From Setaria digitata (lineage: Eukaryota; Nematoda; Chromadorea; Rhabditida; Setariidae): a stretch of DNA of 26,974 nt. The DNA lies in contig RCAB01000678.1 in assembly GCA_003640385.1 (NCBI GenBank), positions 1 to 26,974 of the forward strand, read 5' to 3'. Position numbers and translations under genes: made by a program. The notes beneath the pieces are model-generated. The model was not told where the DNA came from, searched no databases, and worked only from the letters and a program-made list of their open reading frames with translations. How positions within the stretch are numbered: position 1 is the first letter of the stretch; each line of letters starts with the position of its first letter. Positions 1-11,400 of the stretch are shown here, in pieces.

Positions 1-53
1 AGTTGCATGTAGGATTCATCAGATTCACTAGATCTCTTCTGTGTCATTTCCGG
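1..53. repeat. Left arm of a 53-bp terminal inverted repeat
   Basis: The first 53 bases are the exact reverse complement of the last 53 bases of the window (26922-26974). Identity stops abruptly after the CCGG at 50-53; beyond that no similarity is seen. This could be a real dispersed inverted repeat or an assembly-graph overlap left at both contig ends. Confidence 0.95.
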
Positions 54-240
54 GATTCTCGATTTTCAAGCAGTTTGGAATAGCATCTACGATTCATATG
101 ATTGCTTAACAATGTTCTCCAAATCCTTCAAACACAACAAATCCTCCGACTGCCACTTGTCTGATAATTGTCGTTTTATTTCCCCTCCTTGATTATCACT
201 AACTTGATATTCTTCTTGTTTTTCAACAGCTTAATCTGAT

Positions 241-523
241 CTGATATGATATGATATGGTTTGAGAATGATATAATATGACAGTATCATTCAATTTCTTT
301 TATTATTTCTAGCGCCGATTAGTACTGCTGTCAATCATCACTTAGTTCCATTCAAATGACTCCTTCGACGTGTAGTCGAGAAAAAGGCACCCATGTTAAC
401 AGTAGCCTACGAGTGATAGTGACCGATGAAAGTGTAGCTATTTCAGTGAGTGGAAGAAAGCAAAGATGGGTCAGTTTCTTCTCGAGTTTGGAATCTTGAT
501 ATGTGCATATCATATCATATCAG
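241..523. repeat. 18-bp inverted repeat of GATAT type
   Basis: CTGATATGATATGATATG at 241-258 is the perfect reverse complement of 506-523. The arms are low complexity (GATAT/ATATC units) and flank the candidate exon at 356-445. It may be chance within AT-rich simple sequence. Confidence 0.6.
356..445 (+). CDS. Candidate first coding exon of the HLH gene
   Basis: An ATG at 356 opens a reading frame of 30 codons (begins MTPSTCSREKG, ends VAIS) that stops being plausible exactly at a strong GTGAGT donor (446-451). A splice-acceptor-like TATTTCTAG ends at 312, 43 bases before the ATG, and could be a spliced-leader site. The exon ends in phase 0, and the exon starting at 3386 is open in phase 0 through five codons before its own ATG (PYPTI then M), so the two join in frame across a 2.94-kb intron. 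This is inference from phase and splice sites only: the frame also stays open without splicing for 17 more codons, and other exons may lie between. Confidence 0.4.
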
Positions 524-817
524 AAGTGATAAGAAGGAAGGATACGGGGCGGGGAACAGACTCGGGAGGGCAAGGTGACGACTATTCAAACAATCATCGG
601 GGAGAGCGAATAGAAGGGCTACAGGTTGGCTCAGGCTGGCACCCGAAATTTTTGCTTCTCTTCTGCTACTGTTTCTGCTACTGCTACTGCTTTGGTGTAG
701 TATAGCAGTTGCAGTAGCATTAGTATTAGTATTAGTAGTATTGGTAATAGTTTTGGTGATGGTCGTATCTGTCTTCTGAAAGTTGGCAGAAAGTGTTGTT
801 AGAAAATATGACATTTG

Positions 818-1152
818 GAAGGTAAAAGTGACGTTTAGAAGGTGGAAGTAATGCTTAGAAGGCAAAAGTAACTTCTAGAAGGTGAAAGTGACGTCTAGGA
901 GGTAGAAGTAATATTTGGAAGGTAAAAGTAATGTTTAGAAGGTGGACATGGCTCTAAGGGGTGAAACTAACATTTAGAAGGTAAAAGCAACGTCTAGGAG
1001 GTGGAAGTAACACTTAAGAGACGAAAGTAACGTTTGTGGTATAACGTTTAGGAGGTGTGAAAGTGACGTTTAGAAGTAATGCTGAAAAGGTAAATGTTTA
1101 TTTAGGTGGTAAAAGCAATGTATGGGAGGTAAAGGCAACATTTTGAAAGGTA
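818..1152. repeat. Degenerate 20-bp minisatellite
   Basis: A tandem array with consensus near GAAGGTAAAAGTAACGTTTA. The first six units (from 818) keep an exact 20-bp period with substitutions only, for example GAAGGTGGAAGTAATGCTTA; later units carry small indels and the array decays after about 1075. Roughly 15 units can be traced by eye. Confidence 0.85.
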
Positions 1153-2837
1153 AACGGTTTATGATAAAATGATACACCAAATCATTTTAGTTTTATTTAT
1201 TTAGAAACATTCAGATTGTGGCATTTACTGCTAATCTTTGAAAAGGTGATCTGGAGACTACGAAAATTTGTAGTTTTCAAACTAATCAATTAATTGAGGT
1301 TATTATCAACGATTAAGAATAATTATTAGTTGGTTGAGACTATCGATGTGATTATTGTTAAAGTTAAAACTAATAATTTTTTCACTATATATTTTCTTTT
1401 CATTTGAATAATCTTTCTTTTTATGGCTCTTCATTTTTGACCATTTGACCTGGCAAATAAGAAAAAAAGTGATAAAAATCAAAAGAGATGGCTTCTGTCC
1501 TGTGCCAATTAGTTAATTTTGATAGACTTTTTTAATTTTTATTTGTTTTCGCTGAGAGGCTGATAATGCATAAACATTTCACTGCTTTGCTTTCGAAGTG
1601 ATAAAAGTTGTCTGGATGATATCCTTGCTGGCTGTAAAATCTTCTAATTTTTTCATGTTCTTCCTAATAACAAATTATGCTGCGATATTTTTCTAATTAG
1701 TATTTACGGGGAAAAAAATTCAAACAACCTGTCAATTAACAAAAGATGATGAAAACAAATGACGATTAATTTTTTTCAGATTAACATTTCTTTTATGCTT
1801 GAGAAGTTTGTTATTGGTGGAAAATAATGCCTACAAAAGTGCACTGTGGTGGCCTGTTTTTGGGCGACACAATTCAGGAAAAAACTCGAACTTTGCTCGG
1901 TTGGAATGATGAGGTTACTTTCTCTTTTCTTCGTTTTCACTTTAAAATAAAAGTTGCAAACTTCTTTTTATGTTCGTATCCGATTTGAAATTCAGATGTT
2001 GTAGCAATTTGCAATAATTTTTTATTATAATATTTAGCAGCGATCACTGATAAACTAAATTAAGCATGGAACAACATAAACAATTCTTCAATTTTAGCAT
2101 ACTAACCAACTAACATCAATAGTGTTAGACTAACCAGCATCAAGTCTTATATTTTTGTTCTTCATTTTTCTTTCACCAAGTTTGATTACAACAAGTTAGT
2201 CTAAAGTTTTAAGCGTAAAAGTTAAAGATTTATATCAACTGTATCAAATAAAGCATACATATCATATTGGAAAAATGCTACATTACGATGAAGAAAACAT
2301 ATTACATATATATGTATGAAAATAAACTAATAATTAAGAATTAAATGCATCGATACATGCCACTTGTTTGCAATAGATACACATCTTTACCTTTTTAAGA
2401 TTAATGATTATTAGTTATTAGAAATCGAAAAGAGAGCTTTTTCTTTTGATCATAAAATAATTTTAGGTGACAGGGATTTCTAATTGTGGCATGAAAGCAA
2501 TCACTGTTGTTATTGGAAAAAAAAATGCTTTTCCTTTTTATTATTTACTGATAAGTGATAATTACAGGAAGAATATAACAAGGATAAAAGGGAGAGAGGG
2601 AGAGAGAGAGAGAACTGATCTTATAAAGACATCAAAAATGCTACCGTTGGCGCAAAAAGTTTATGGAAATTAATTTTTTGACTATTTCAGTGCACTTTTC
2701 AGAAAACTTTCAAAAAAAGTTGCGTTGCGTAATTAAAAACTTTTTTTCAAATGTTTTTTCAATGGGTTTGTATTAATAGTTGCGGTAATTTCCTTTGAGT
2801 TTACGGAAATTTTTTTTTTCGGCAACACAATATCATT

Positions 2838-2985
2838 TCCTTCTCTCTCTCATCCTTCTTCTCTTTCGCAATTTTTTTTTTCTAATTTTTTTCTTTTTTA
2901 AATCAAACAATTTATCATTTCTTTCCTTCTATCTTTCTCTTTCCCTTTCTCTATCTATCTTTCTTTCTTTCTCTCAGTACACTTC
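2838..2985. repeat. Polypyrimidine (TTTC/CTTT) tract
   Basis: Nearly pure C/T sequence with runs of T and repeated CTTT and CTCT units. Translated frames through it give only Phe/Leu/Ser and are not genes. Confidence 0.8.
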
Positions 2986-3378
2986 TTCAAGGAAGTAATA
3001 TGAAATCTATAAAAGTGACAAATATTACTGCCTGTAATTGACAGTCACTCTTGATTGTGCCAGTGGTGTCATCATCAGTTTATAAACAATTATCAGCAGC
3101 TGTTGATGATAATGATAATAATGCCGGCAATCAGTTGTCTATGTAATTTAGATTGAATTAGTTTGTCACTCTGTGTGTTAATTCAATTTTAGTTGTTTAT
3201 CGGTTTATTTTCATTTTTTTCATTAATGACAATTTCTAAAATTTATTTTTTGCTAAATGATATTTATTGGTTTGAAAATTAAAAGTTTTCTTTTTCCTCC
3301 GAACGACAATTGTAATTATCACCACTTAATTTAGCTATCAATTTTTACATTTTTAAATGAAACTATTTTTTTTTCCTG

Positions 3379-3400
3379 TTTTTAGCCCTATCCAACAATT
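3379..3400 (+). promoter_or_regulatory. Splice acceptor (cis or spliced-leader) before the HLH ATG
   Basis: A T-rich stretch ending TTTTTAG at 3385 lies 15 bases before the ATG at 3401. It has the form of a nematode 3' splice site. It can accept the exon at 356-445 (in-phase) or act as a trans-splice site for a shorter transcript starting at ATG 3401. Confidence 0.6.
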
Positions 3401-5531
3401 ATGGTGGATGCTACGCAAAAATCCGTGAACAGATTCAATCAACGGATACTTCACGTAAATAACTCACGTCGTCATCCATACATGACTCCAATTGGACGCT
3501 TACGCCGCTGCAGTGTGAGCTCAAGCTCAACGTGTAGTAGCAGCAGCAGCAGCAGTGAATATTCACAACCTTCACCAAGCTATAGTATTACTTCGTACGA
3601 ATCATTAAGTCCGGAACCTTTGGTTTCACCCTTTACGGTAACCGATTGTCAGTCACCTCATTTGGTACCAATAGGACCAGCAATACCACCAACAACAGCA
3701 CCGGCATGTACCACTACTACCACTACAGCTACAACCTATCGGTCACCTGAACGTGAAGCACAGGTTTTTGAAAGGTTGCGACAGCTGGTACCAATGTTAC
3801 CGTTTGATCGAAGTGCTTATCAGGTTTGGTACAATTTTTTTGTAACTTTTGATATTTTATCTAACTAGATAAGGAGTCATTAGTATTTTCTGTCTTATTA
3901 CAGGTATATAGTCTAGTTCCTGATAATCATTTCATACATACAGTCAATTTTCAAGAGCTTTTTAATGGTAGGAACAGGTAGTAGCTAATGTTATTTTTCC
4001 TATACACTTTTCCTTATAATAGTGCTATCTTGCTATCACCTTAGAGTAGTTATTTTTTTGATATATGAAGTTTACAGATAGATTAGGCAAAATTTTATCA
4101 AGAGTTAAATTTAAAAATTTAATAATAAAAATTAATTAAATCAAAAGAAGTGATTGGTATCACAATGAACTGAATTCTATTCCACCTTTGTTGTTATTTC
4201 TTCATTTTTGAATACTATTTCAATAAAAAAATAAGACAAATTTATACAATTAATTATGACATTGAATGGTTTTTGACAATATCCCGAAAAATTTTTCATT
4301 ACAGGTACTAATAGAAACAGTCTCACAGGTGATGGATTTGGAGCAACAACTTGAACAATTGAACGAGCAAACAAATAGTGCCAAAAATAGTCTTTGGATT
4401 GAACAGAGAAGTATTGTTTCGGATGCTGAAAATGTTAGTCTTTCATATTAAAATAATATCATTTCACCATTTTTTCTCTCTTTATACCTTCTTCTACTTG
4501 TCAATAGTTGGTATTATGGTATATCTTTCAGAATATTCACTTTTTCCCAATGTTTTTTGCAATATTTTACAGAAATTGCTAGATGAATTTTTGGCTTCCA
4601 AAAAATTAACTAAAATTGATAATTAGAAGAGCGAATTAGCATTTAATCATTATTTTTTATTTTGCTCTTTCTTTTTTCTTCCCTTCTCTTTCTGTTTCTT
4701 TCTTTCTAAAAATTGGCTTTAAATTTCATACGAATTGAATACAATAAAAAGAAAAATCAAACATTTTAGTTGCAAAAAATTCGCTTTTTCTCTCTCTCTC
4801 TCTTTCTCAGAAAGAAAAAAAAGGTGATGAAAGGAATGAGGGAATGAAAAATATGGTGTCGCATTATGGGTGACTAGGTAGTGTCCTGGTACGAGCATGG
4901 CACCAACTTATTGGGGAAAAGTCCTTGAGGTTGACTGATTGACTGATCGAGAAGGAACTGATTTTCAAGAAGGAATAATACGACATTTTATAGCAAAAGA
5001 AAAAGTATCATCATACTTCCTCTTGTCTTCTTCTTTTAGGAACGATTAATGATGGAATGAATGAATTAACTTTTCAGCAATTTTTACTGGTGATAAACAT
5101 TTTTTTCCTTTTTTTTTGCTTCTGAAACACTAATAATAAGGCAATTTTTGTTAATTGCTATTAATTAACTTATTTTATTCTTTAATTTAGTTTTAAAGGT
5201 GAAGAAAGAAAGAGAGAGAGGAAAAGAGTAAGAAAATATATGGATTTAATTACGCCATTTGTAAAGTTTCAAAATGAAATTTTTCATTGAATTTAAGAAT
5301 TGATGAACTATGATAATTTGTCTTCATAAATAACCACTGACTGTTATCATTCTCGTCCATTCCATTTATTTATATTGTTGTTTGTTTTTTTTTTAAATTT
5401 CCGGATAATTTCAGAGTGTGTTTCCGGATGATTTGAAAACAGTAGATGTGACAGCATTCAAACGACTGCTGTGCTCCGATTCTCTTACTATTGATAGTTC
5501 GAAAGCAGTACAGTTCAATTTTGTTTCATAA
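3386..5531 (+). CDS. Id/Emc-like helix-loop-helix protein without a basic region
   Basis: Exons, all joined in phase 0: 3386-3823 (ATG at 3401), 4305-4433, then either 5415-5531 (stop TAA 5529-5531) or 4573-4626 (stop TAG 4624-4626). From ATG 3401 the product is 222 or 201 residues. Numbering from that ATG, a Ser-rich run lies near 38-52, a Thr-rich run near 105-112, helix 1 at about 119-134 containing LRQLVPMLPFDR, and helix 2 from 142 with a Gln/Glu/Leu-rich extension (DLEQQLEQLNEQ) that looks coiled-coil. LVPxxP..R is the helix-1 signature of Id and Drosophila Emc. The residues before helix 1 (TYRSPEREAQVF) lack a DNA-binding basic region. By family knowledge such proteins dimerise with bHLH factors and block DNA binding; that role here is inference. 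The loop is 1-2 residues shorter than in Emc, so membership is likely but not certain. An intron splits the HLH between loop and helix 2. Confidence 0.65.
3532..3556 (+). repeat. AGC trinucleotide repeat coding polyserine
   Basis: AGT/AGC codons in a row inside exon 3386-3823 encode the serine run of the HLH protein. Such a tract is prone to length change between isolates. Confidence 0.85.
4573..4626 (+). CDS. Alternative short last exon of the HLH gene
   Basis: An acceptor TTTTACAG ends at 4572. The exon reads in phase 0 from the donor at 4433/4434 and adds KLLDEFLASKKLTKIDN before a stop at 4624-4626. An AATAAA follows at 4743-4748, so a transcript could end here instead of continuing to exon 5415-5531. 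Confidence 0.45.
   Translation, partial: KLLDEFLASKKLTKIDN
4743..4748 (+). terminator. AATAAA polyadenylation signal, short HLH isoform
   Basis: AATAAA lies 117 bases after the stop of the short last exon (4573-4626). It is a common hexamer in AT-rich DNA, so weight comes only from its position. Confidence 0.35.
5415..5531 (+). CDS. Alternative long last exon of the HLH gene
   Basis: An ATTTCAG acceptor ends at 5414. The exon is in phase 0 with the donor after 4433 and codes 38 residues (SVFPDDLKTVDVTAFKRLL at its start) before TAA at 5529-5531. Its codon mix (CGA, CTG, TCC) looks coding against the AT-rich surroundings, so this is probably the main end of the gene. Confidence 0.6.
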   Translation, partial: SVFPDDLKTVDVTAFKRLLCSDSLTIDSSKAVQFNFVS

Positions 5532-5702
5532 GATGTACATTTTCTTTCCCTTTTCTTTTTTTTTTTTGCTAAGCATAACTATCTTAATCAACTGATGCCT
5601 CCTTAATTAAATGAGAAATTGCTTCTGTAAAATACATGTATGAATAGTGAATACTTTTCAGTAATTTGGAAATGTCATTTTGATAATGAAGTGACATGTT
5701 CC

Positions 5703-5708
5703 AATAAA
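5703..5708 (+). terminator. AATAAA polyadenylation signal, long HLH isoform
   Basis: AATAAA lies 172 bases after the TAA at 5529-5531, a usual distance for a 3' UTR. Chance occurrence cannot be excluded. Confidence 0.4.
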
Positions 5709-5802
5709 TTCACGAAATTCTAAACTCAATTTGAACGATATTCATTCAGCAATTTATTCCTTCTATAAATAACGAAAAATGTCATGGTTTATAAATGCCT
5801 TT

Positions 5803-5877
5803 AGGAATCTGAATGTTAGTCACGTTCAGGAATCTGAATGCCAGTTCCAGTTAGGAATCTGAATATCAATTCTGCTT
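5803..5877. repeat. 25-bp tandem repeat, three copies
   Basis: AGGAATCTGAAT starts at 5803, 5828 and 5853, giving an exact 25-bp period. The 12-13 leading bases are identical and the remainder diverges. Confidence 0.85.
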
Positions 5878-6256
5878 ATTTATCACCAGATCATTTTAAG
5901 TTGCTTCGAACTGATCGTACCACAATAACATTTTCGTAAAATTTTTTCCTCTTATTGCGGCTCAGTTGTATATGCTTTACCCTTAATTTAATATCTTTAT
6001 TATCACTTTTTTTCATACCATATGTTGATCACTTCCTGATATCATATCACCTTTGCCTGATCCGAGTCATATACATTGCTCGTCAATACGTAAATTCATT
6101 CAGTAATTCTTTCCCAGCAATTCATTCGTTATTTTTTTTTCCTTTTCTCTTTTCTCTCGCTTTAAATTATTTCCACTCAGTGAATCTTTTTCGCAATGAG
6201 CTGTGGTATCTTTTTCCCTTTTTTTTTTTTTTTGCTACCAACGAAAACAAATTTAA

Positions 6257-6304
6257 AAATGCATGCTAAAATGCGTGCTGAAATGCATGCTGAAATGCTA
6301 GCTG
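6257..6304. repeat. 12-bp tandem repeat, four copies
   Basis: Units AAATGCATGCTA, AAATGCGTGCTG, AAATGCATGCTG and AAATGCTAGCTG follow directly. Each unit contains a GCATGC-like palindrome. Confidence 0.9.
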
Positions 6305-7063
6305 TTATCATCGTCATAGTAACACATTTACTTCGTCTCTACTTTTTGCAGAAAAAAAAAATCAGGACAAATTTAGTGCAAAAATTGCTTTGAAAAAATT
6401 TCTTCTAATGGGCAAGAAAATTTAACATGAAACAGTTTGGAAGCTGAGAAAAAAAAATGAACTCTTTTTGATGATAGTTTTAAAAAAAGTGCGAAATTTT
6501 TAAATTAATTTAGTTCAGTGAGAATGACTTTTTGATTTTCTCTTTTTTTTTTCCTTTTTTTTTTTGGGTGTGTGTGTCCCAGGACTTATCATTCATTTAA
6601 ACTAGTGATAAGAGAAGAAATATCTGATGAATGGAAGCAAAAAAGAGAAAAGATAATAAATGATAATAATAAATTGTAAACAATGAAATGCATGCCTTTT
6701 TTCAACTTGGAAACTATTCTCCAACATTTTATTAGTTGCCATTTCGTTGTCACTGTGAATTCCTTTGTATATGTTGTACTAATTGCTCACATTCCATTCA
6801 TAAAACAATCATTTATCTTGTCTGTTGTGCTTTCAATACAATTTTTTGAAAGTTATTTTAAAATGTCAGAAATCTCCGAAATCTAAAAATTCGAAAAAAA
6901 AAAAGATGGCACTTACATTCTTTCGGCTTCCATTTAAATAAAATAGTGAAGTTTTAAGAAGTGTTACGCCCATAAAAATTACGTGAACTACATACTTTTA
7001 TGTATCATTTCTTAACGGAAAAGTACGTATACAACGTATGTCACGTCGTTGCTGCACATCTTC

Positions 7064-7087
7064 TATATATATATATATATATATATT
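7064..7087. repeat. (TA)n microsatellite
   Basis: About 12 uninterrupted TA units. Confidence 0.95.
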
Positions 7088-7378
7088 TGAATTATTTCAG
7101 TATCAGTTAGTTGTTTGTACTTAATTAGACATGCATTAAATATACATTAAGGATATATTACGTGATACAGCGTTGACTTTTGACTAGATACCATCATACA
7201 TGTGCCTTTCACAGCAGAAATAATTTCTCTCGAAATTGTAACAGTAATCTTTTACAGTTTACAGTTCGACTAATCATCTTTGGGTTAAGTAACTAATGTC
7301 TTAACCTTATACAGTTTCCTCCAAAAAAATTAGCCTTCCAAAGGTCCAGGTAGTAGCAGCTGAAGTGAATGATGACTA

Positions 7379-7398
7379 GAGTAGTAGTAGTAGTAGTA
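7379..7398. repeat. (TAG)n microsatellite
   Basis: Six TAG/AGT units in a row. Confidence 0.9.
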
Positions 7399-8052
7399 CC
7401 AATAACAGTAATCACTGATTGTTATCATTATTGTTATTGCTATTAGTGGTGTAATGATGGCCAAAGATGATAATGAAGAAATCTGGTTTTTTTTTTCGGG
7501 AATGAATTATGCAACTGATGGGATGAAACTGGTACTGGGTGACACCATTCCTGTGGAAAAATCACATTTTTGCCTTGTCTATTTCTACCATCTTCTAATA
7601 TATAATTTTTTTTTTTTCTTGAATGCCTTCATTGAAACTTTTAATAAAGGGGTTTTCTGGGAGAGGAAAAAAAAGAATGGAAGAAGAAAACGATTTCTCG
7701 CTTTCGATGAGTGCTACTGTGCAGTACTAACAAGCAGAGAAAGGTGAGGAACTGCTGGAAATTGACGATGGTAACAATAAATAACTAAACTAATTGCCCT
7801 AAACAGATAAACTGATTAATCACTTGACCCATTGGTCGGATGACTTGTTTAAATGATATTTGAGAGAATATCAACACATGATATATTTCTTCTTGAAATA
7901 TTGGCTAAATTCAGTCCGCCATCATTTATAATTGGAAGAAGTTTTCGAAATAATAAAAAAAAAATTACCCAACTTTTCCAATTTTTTCTTTTTTTCTTAA
8001 ATTTGACATTTTTGAAAAGAAAAAAAAAGAAAAAGATAAAATTATGGCAGAG

Positions 8053-8127
8053 TAATTAGCTAAATTTTCGTTCCTCTGATTTTTTTCTTTTTTTTGGACT
8101 AATTAGCTAAATCTTCATTCCTCTGAT
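8053..8127. repeat. 28-bp direct repeat pair
   Basis: 8053-8080 and 8100-8127 match (start TAATTAGCTAAAT, end TTCCTCTGAT) with two differences, separated by a T-rich 19-base spacer. Both lie in the 3' flank of the CK1-like gene. Confidence 0.85.
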
Positions 8128-8438
8128 AAGTATTGTATTCAAATTCTGTTAATAACACTGATAAAAGCAATGTATCTTATTTATGCAAAACAAGGCTTAC
8201 TAATTACTAATCTAAAAACTTTGACTCCCATAAAGGCCTATCAAAATATGAACAAGTTAAGCATCAAATTCTGATCAGATGCGATCACGTCATCGTTGTC
8301 ATCCTTGATTATCATTAATCATCACCATCATTATCATAACCTGCCATAATTTGTGGACTGAATTAACGCTGCAAAGGAATTCTCTTCATGGGTAAGAAAG
8401 AAAATCGTTGTAAAATTCAAGAATCTGAATCACATCGA

Positions 8439-11400
8439 TCACAATGGACCGGTTGATTGCGGTTGTTGATGGGTGAGAAAAGTTCGTCGCTGCTGGTCGT
8501 TACGGTGGTGCTGTATTGCTGTTAATAGTGCTGGTGCGGATGATGGTACCACACGTGCTGACGTTTGATATTGCTGATCCTTAACTTCCGCCATTTCACG
8601 TTCCTTCAGATCCATTTCCACTGTTCTCCTCACGCATTCTTCCTTGATTGCTTTTTCGCATTCCACATCCGATGAAACACTTCTCGTTGTCGATCGTGTA
8701 GATGTCATATCATCATCCCAATCAAATCTTGATTTTAATCGTAATTTCCACTCTTTTTTGATCTGCAAATTCTTTACTTATCACTTTTCTTTTTCCTCAC
8801 GTGATAAGCATTCTTGCAATAAAAAAATTCTTACGTGTTATTACACGTAAACGTTCGAGTGCATAAACAAGACGATATACATACATCCATCAATACGTCC
8901 ACAAATTCGTTGTATTTTGGCCTATCTTCGAAAACAAGTGAATCAATCATCTGCATTAAAGTTTCGTATTGCCTCGGGCACTGATGAAAAAATTGAGTTC
9001 GACCTGCATCACGAGCCATCAACTTGGCTGCTTGCACTCCAGCTCGTTCTGCATATTATACTGATAGAGCTAGACTGTCAGTATGTGTAATCATCAAGAA
9101 TAGCAAAAATGTAACTGAGACCTGTTACTAATCAGCAGAGTGCATCATCTATCAATGACTTATTAACTAGAGCTAGATTGTCAATGGAGGAATATTGATC
9201 AAGTGGGTCGAATCGAGCAGGAATATGATTTACCTGACAGGTGTCTCCATGGTAAGGATCCACGAGTGATCTCAACTAGCAGATAGAACCATGATTCGAG
9301 ATCATCACGTCTCGCTAAATCAAGTCTTAGATGTGCTTTCAAAGAACCATATCGTGTTGTTCCACGCCAGCCTACTTCACCACGTGATGGAAGTAATTTG
9401 CCGTTCTAAAATTTTCATCAAATGAATCCTTAAAGCGATATATTTTACGAGAGAGAGAGGAAAAAAAAAGGAATGAAATTCATTGAAATTGATCAGTTAA
9501 TTATGTTCCCCTCATTATCTTTCCTTATCAATTTTACCTTATCAATATATTTTTTTGCAAGACCAAAATCGATCAAAAATATTGTCTTATGCTGTTGATT
9601 TTCACGCAATCCAACCATAAAATTACCGGGTTTGATGTCACGTGATATAAAATGACTCCTATAATAAGGAAATTTGATCAATCGTATTTCTGCATATGTG
9701 AAGGAAATAAATATGCTATTTTTGAGCTTTATTAAAAGCTAACAAAATGTTAGATGCTTCAAGATGGTATTACAAGTATATTTTACCATCATACTAAAAT
9801 ATTTTGGATTGGTTTTGATTTGTTTCTAGACTGGATTAAAATAGAACTTAAGGATGAAAAGTCAGTTTAAAACAGATGTTTAAAAAATAGAACTAACAAA
9901 TGCAATTCCTCAATGGCTTTCAGCGTTTGCAAGCCTACTTGTACTGCAGTACATAGTGAGAAACGTCTGTTAATTTGTTCATTCCGTAACTTATGCAAAT
10001 CTTTTCCAAGCAATGGTATTACAATAAAAATATAATCCGGCTTCTCGGTACCCTGAAAAGCTCGAGAATTTCAACTCAAAATTGATTCTGAATCGACAAA
10101 TTAAATTCAGAATCCACTCCTCTGCTTTCCAATTTATGCAAACTTGTTAATTCTTGAAATATCATCTAGTTTCGTCCAGTTTCGTTATGTTTAACAAACT
10201 GCAACTTATGCTCAGTATTTCACGAATAGCTGCAATATGCTTAGCTTGGTAATTTCGAATAATTTCGATGGATTTATTCACTGAAATTCTTTTCTTTTAA
10301 ATTTAAATTTGTTTTTTTTTTCGGATTTCAAATTTACATAATCGATTAGCTCGCAAATATGTTCACTATGTCGACGTGCTGCTGCACGCATTACGCTTGC
10401 TTCAACGTGTAGCATAGATTTACTATATCGCTCAGCTTTCACCGCTACACGACGTCTACAATTTTATTTATTAACATTTTTGGTGAGAGAATTTATGAAG
10501 AAATTTAAATCTATCGGAACTGATTAATTGAATTAATATGTGCAATGAAAGAAAAAGGTTATTTTTTTTTTGATTAAATGTTGAAGAATGAAATGGTAAT
10601 GTACGGGAAAAGAGCAAGAAAGGATGAGAAAGGCTTAGGATAAAGAGCTTTTTTCTGATAACTGAATAAATGAAATAAAAGGAATGATACATTGGTGGAT
10701 TTGGTATTCAGATCCGGAAGTTATTCCTATTAAATTCACTTAGAAGATGACGATATATCATTCTGTAGTAATTATATTGTGTTTGATTGCAAAAGATCAT
10801 AATACATGTAAAAATTCAATTTCATATCACCTTTCAGGTGAATGCATGGAATTTTCAATAAATACAATTGGGAGATTCTATGCATTCACATCAAATAGCA
10901 ACGTGAAATTGCAATTTATGTGTATGATGAGAAAATTATATACAGTGGTGCTTTTTGGTATGTAGAAAATGACCACTAGAAAACAATTTTTATATGAAAA
11001 GTGAAGAAGCAAAAGGATAGGTGATAACTTCAATGATATGCAATCATTCTTGCAGTAATGTTTCTTCATAAAACTAAACTGATAATGGCTTATCACAATA
11101 TTGCTAATGGTTACTTGGATTATTTAACTGTTGATTTTGATTGTAGCATAATTTTCAACATTTCATTTCAACTTAATTCATGCTATAAATCTGAGATATT
11201 AATTTTTCTAAAAATCATTTTTCCGACCAGATAACTTCATATGCGACCGAATTACCTCTTTGAAACAAAAAAAAAAAAAATGAGGGAACCATAAGCACTG
11301 TACATTTATTGCTATTATTCCATTCTGTACAAGTTTTAATTAATTTAATTGGTTATGCAGCTGAATAGTTTTCATGATGATTGATCATCAGAAGATATAT

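Larger units (their letters stand above)
446..3385. other. Presumed intron or 5' flank of the HLH gene
   Basis: About 2.9 kb of AT-rich sequence holding the 20-bp minisatellite (818-1152), CTG/ATT-type simple repeats near 660-750, and a long polypyrimidine tract near 2800-2990. Short open frames here are made of simple repeats or poly-T translated as Phe/Ser/Leu, and I see no convincing exon. Confidence 0.5.
5532..8438. other. Gene-poor spacer between converging genes
   Basis: About 2.9 kb between the stop of the plus-strand HLH gene and the stop of the minus-strand CK1-like gene. It holds an AATAAA, four small repeats listed separately, and many T or A runs. Open frames here are poly-T/poly-A driven and lack splice structure or recognisable domains. 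Confidence 0.6.

Noticed and set aside
515..865. Minus-strand frame of 116 codons rich in Thr/Asn/Ala
   Set aside because: It is generated by ATT/CTA-type simple repeats and the edge of the minisatellite, with no splice or domain support.
3904..3979. Possible extra exon of the HLH gene after an ATTACAG acceptor
   Set aside because: It would disrupt the phase-0 join of helix 1/loop to helix 2; available donors leave the wrong phase.
7454..7747. Plus-strand frame of 97 codons
   Set aside because: Dominated by T and A runs (Phe/Lys stretches) with no domain or exon structure.
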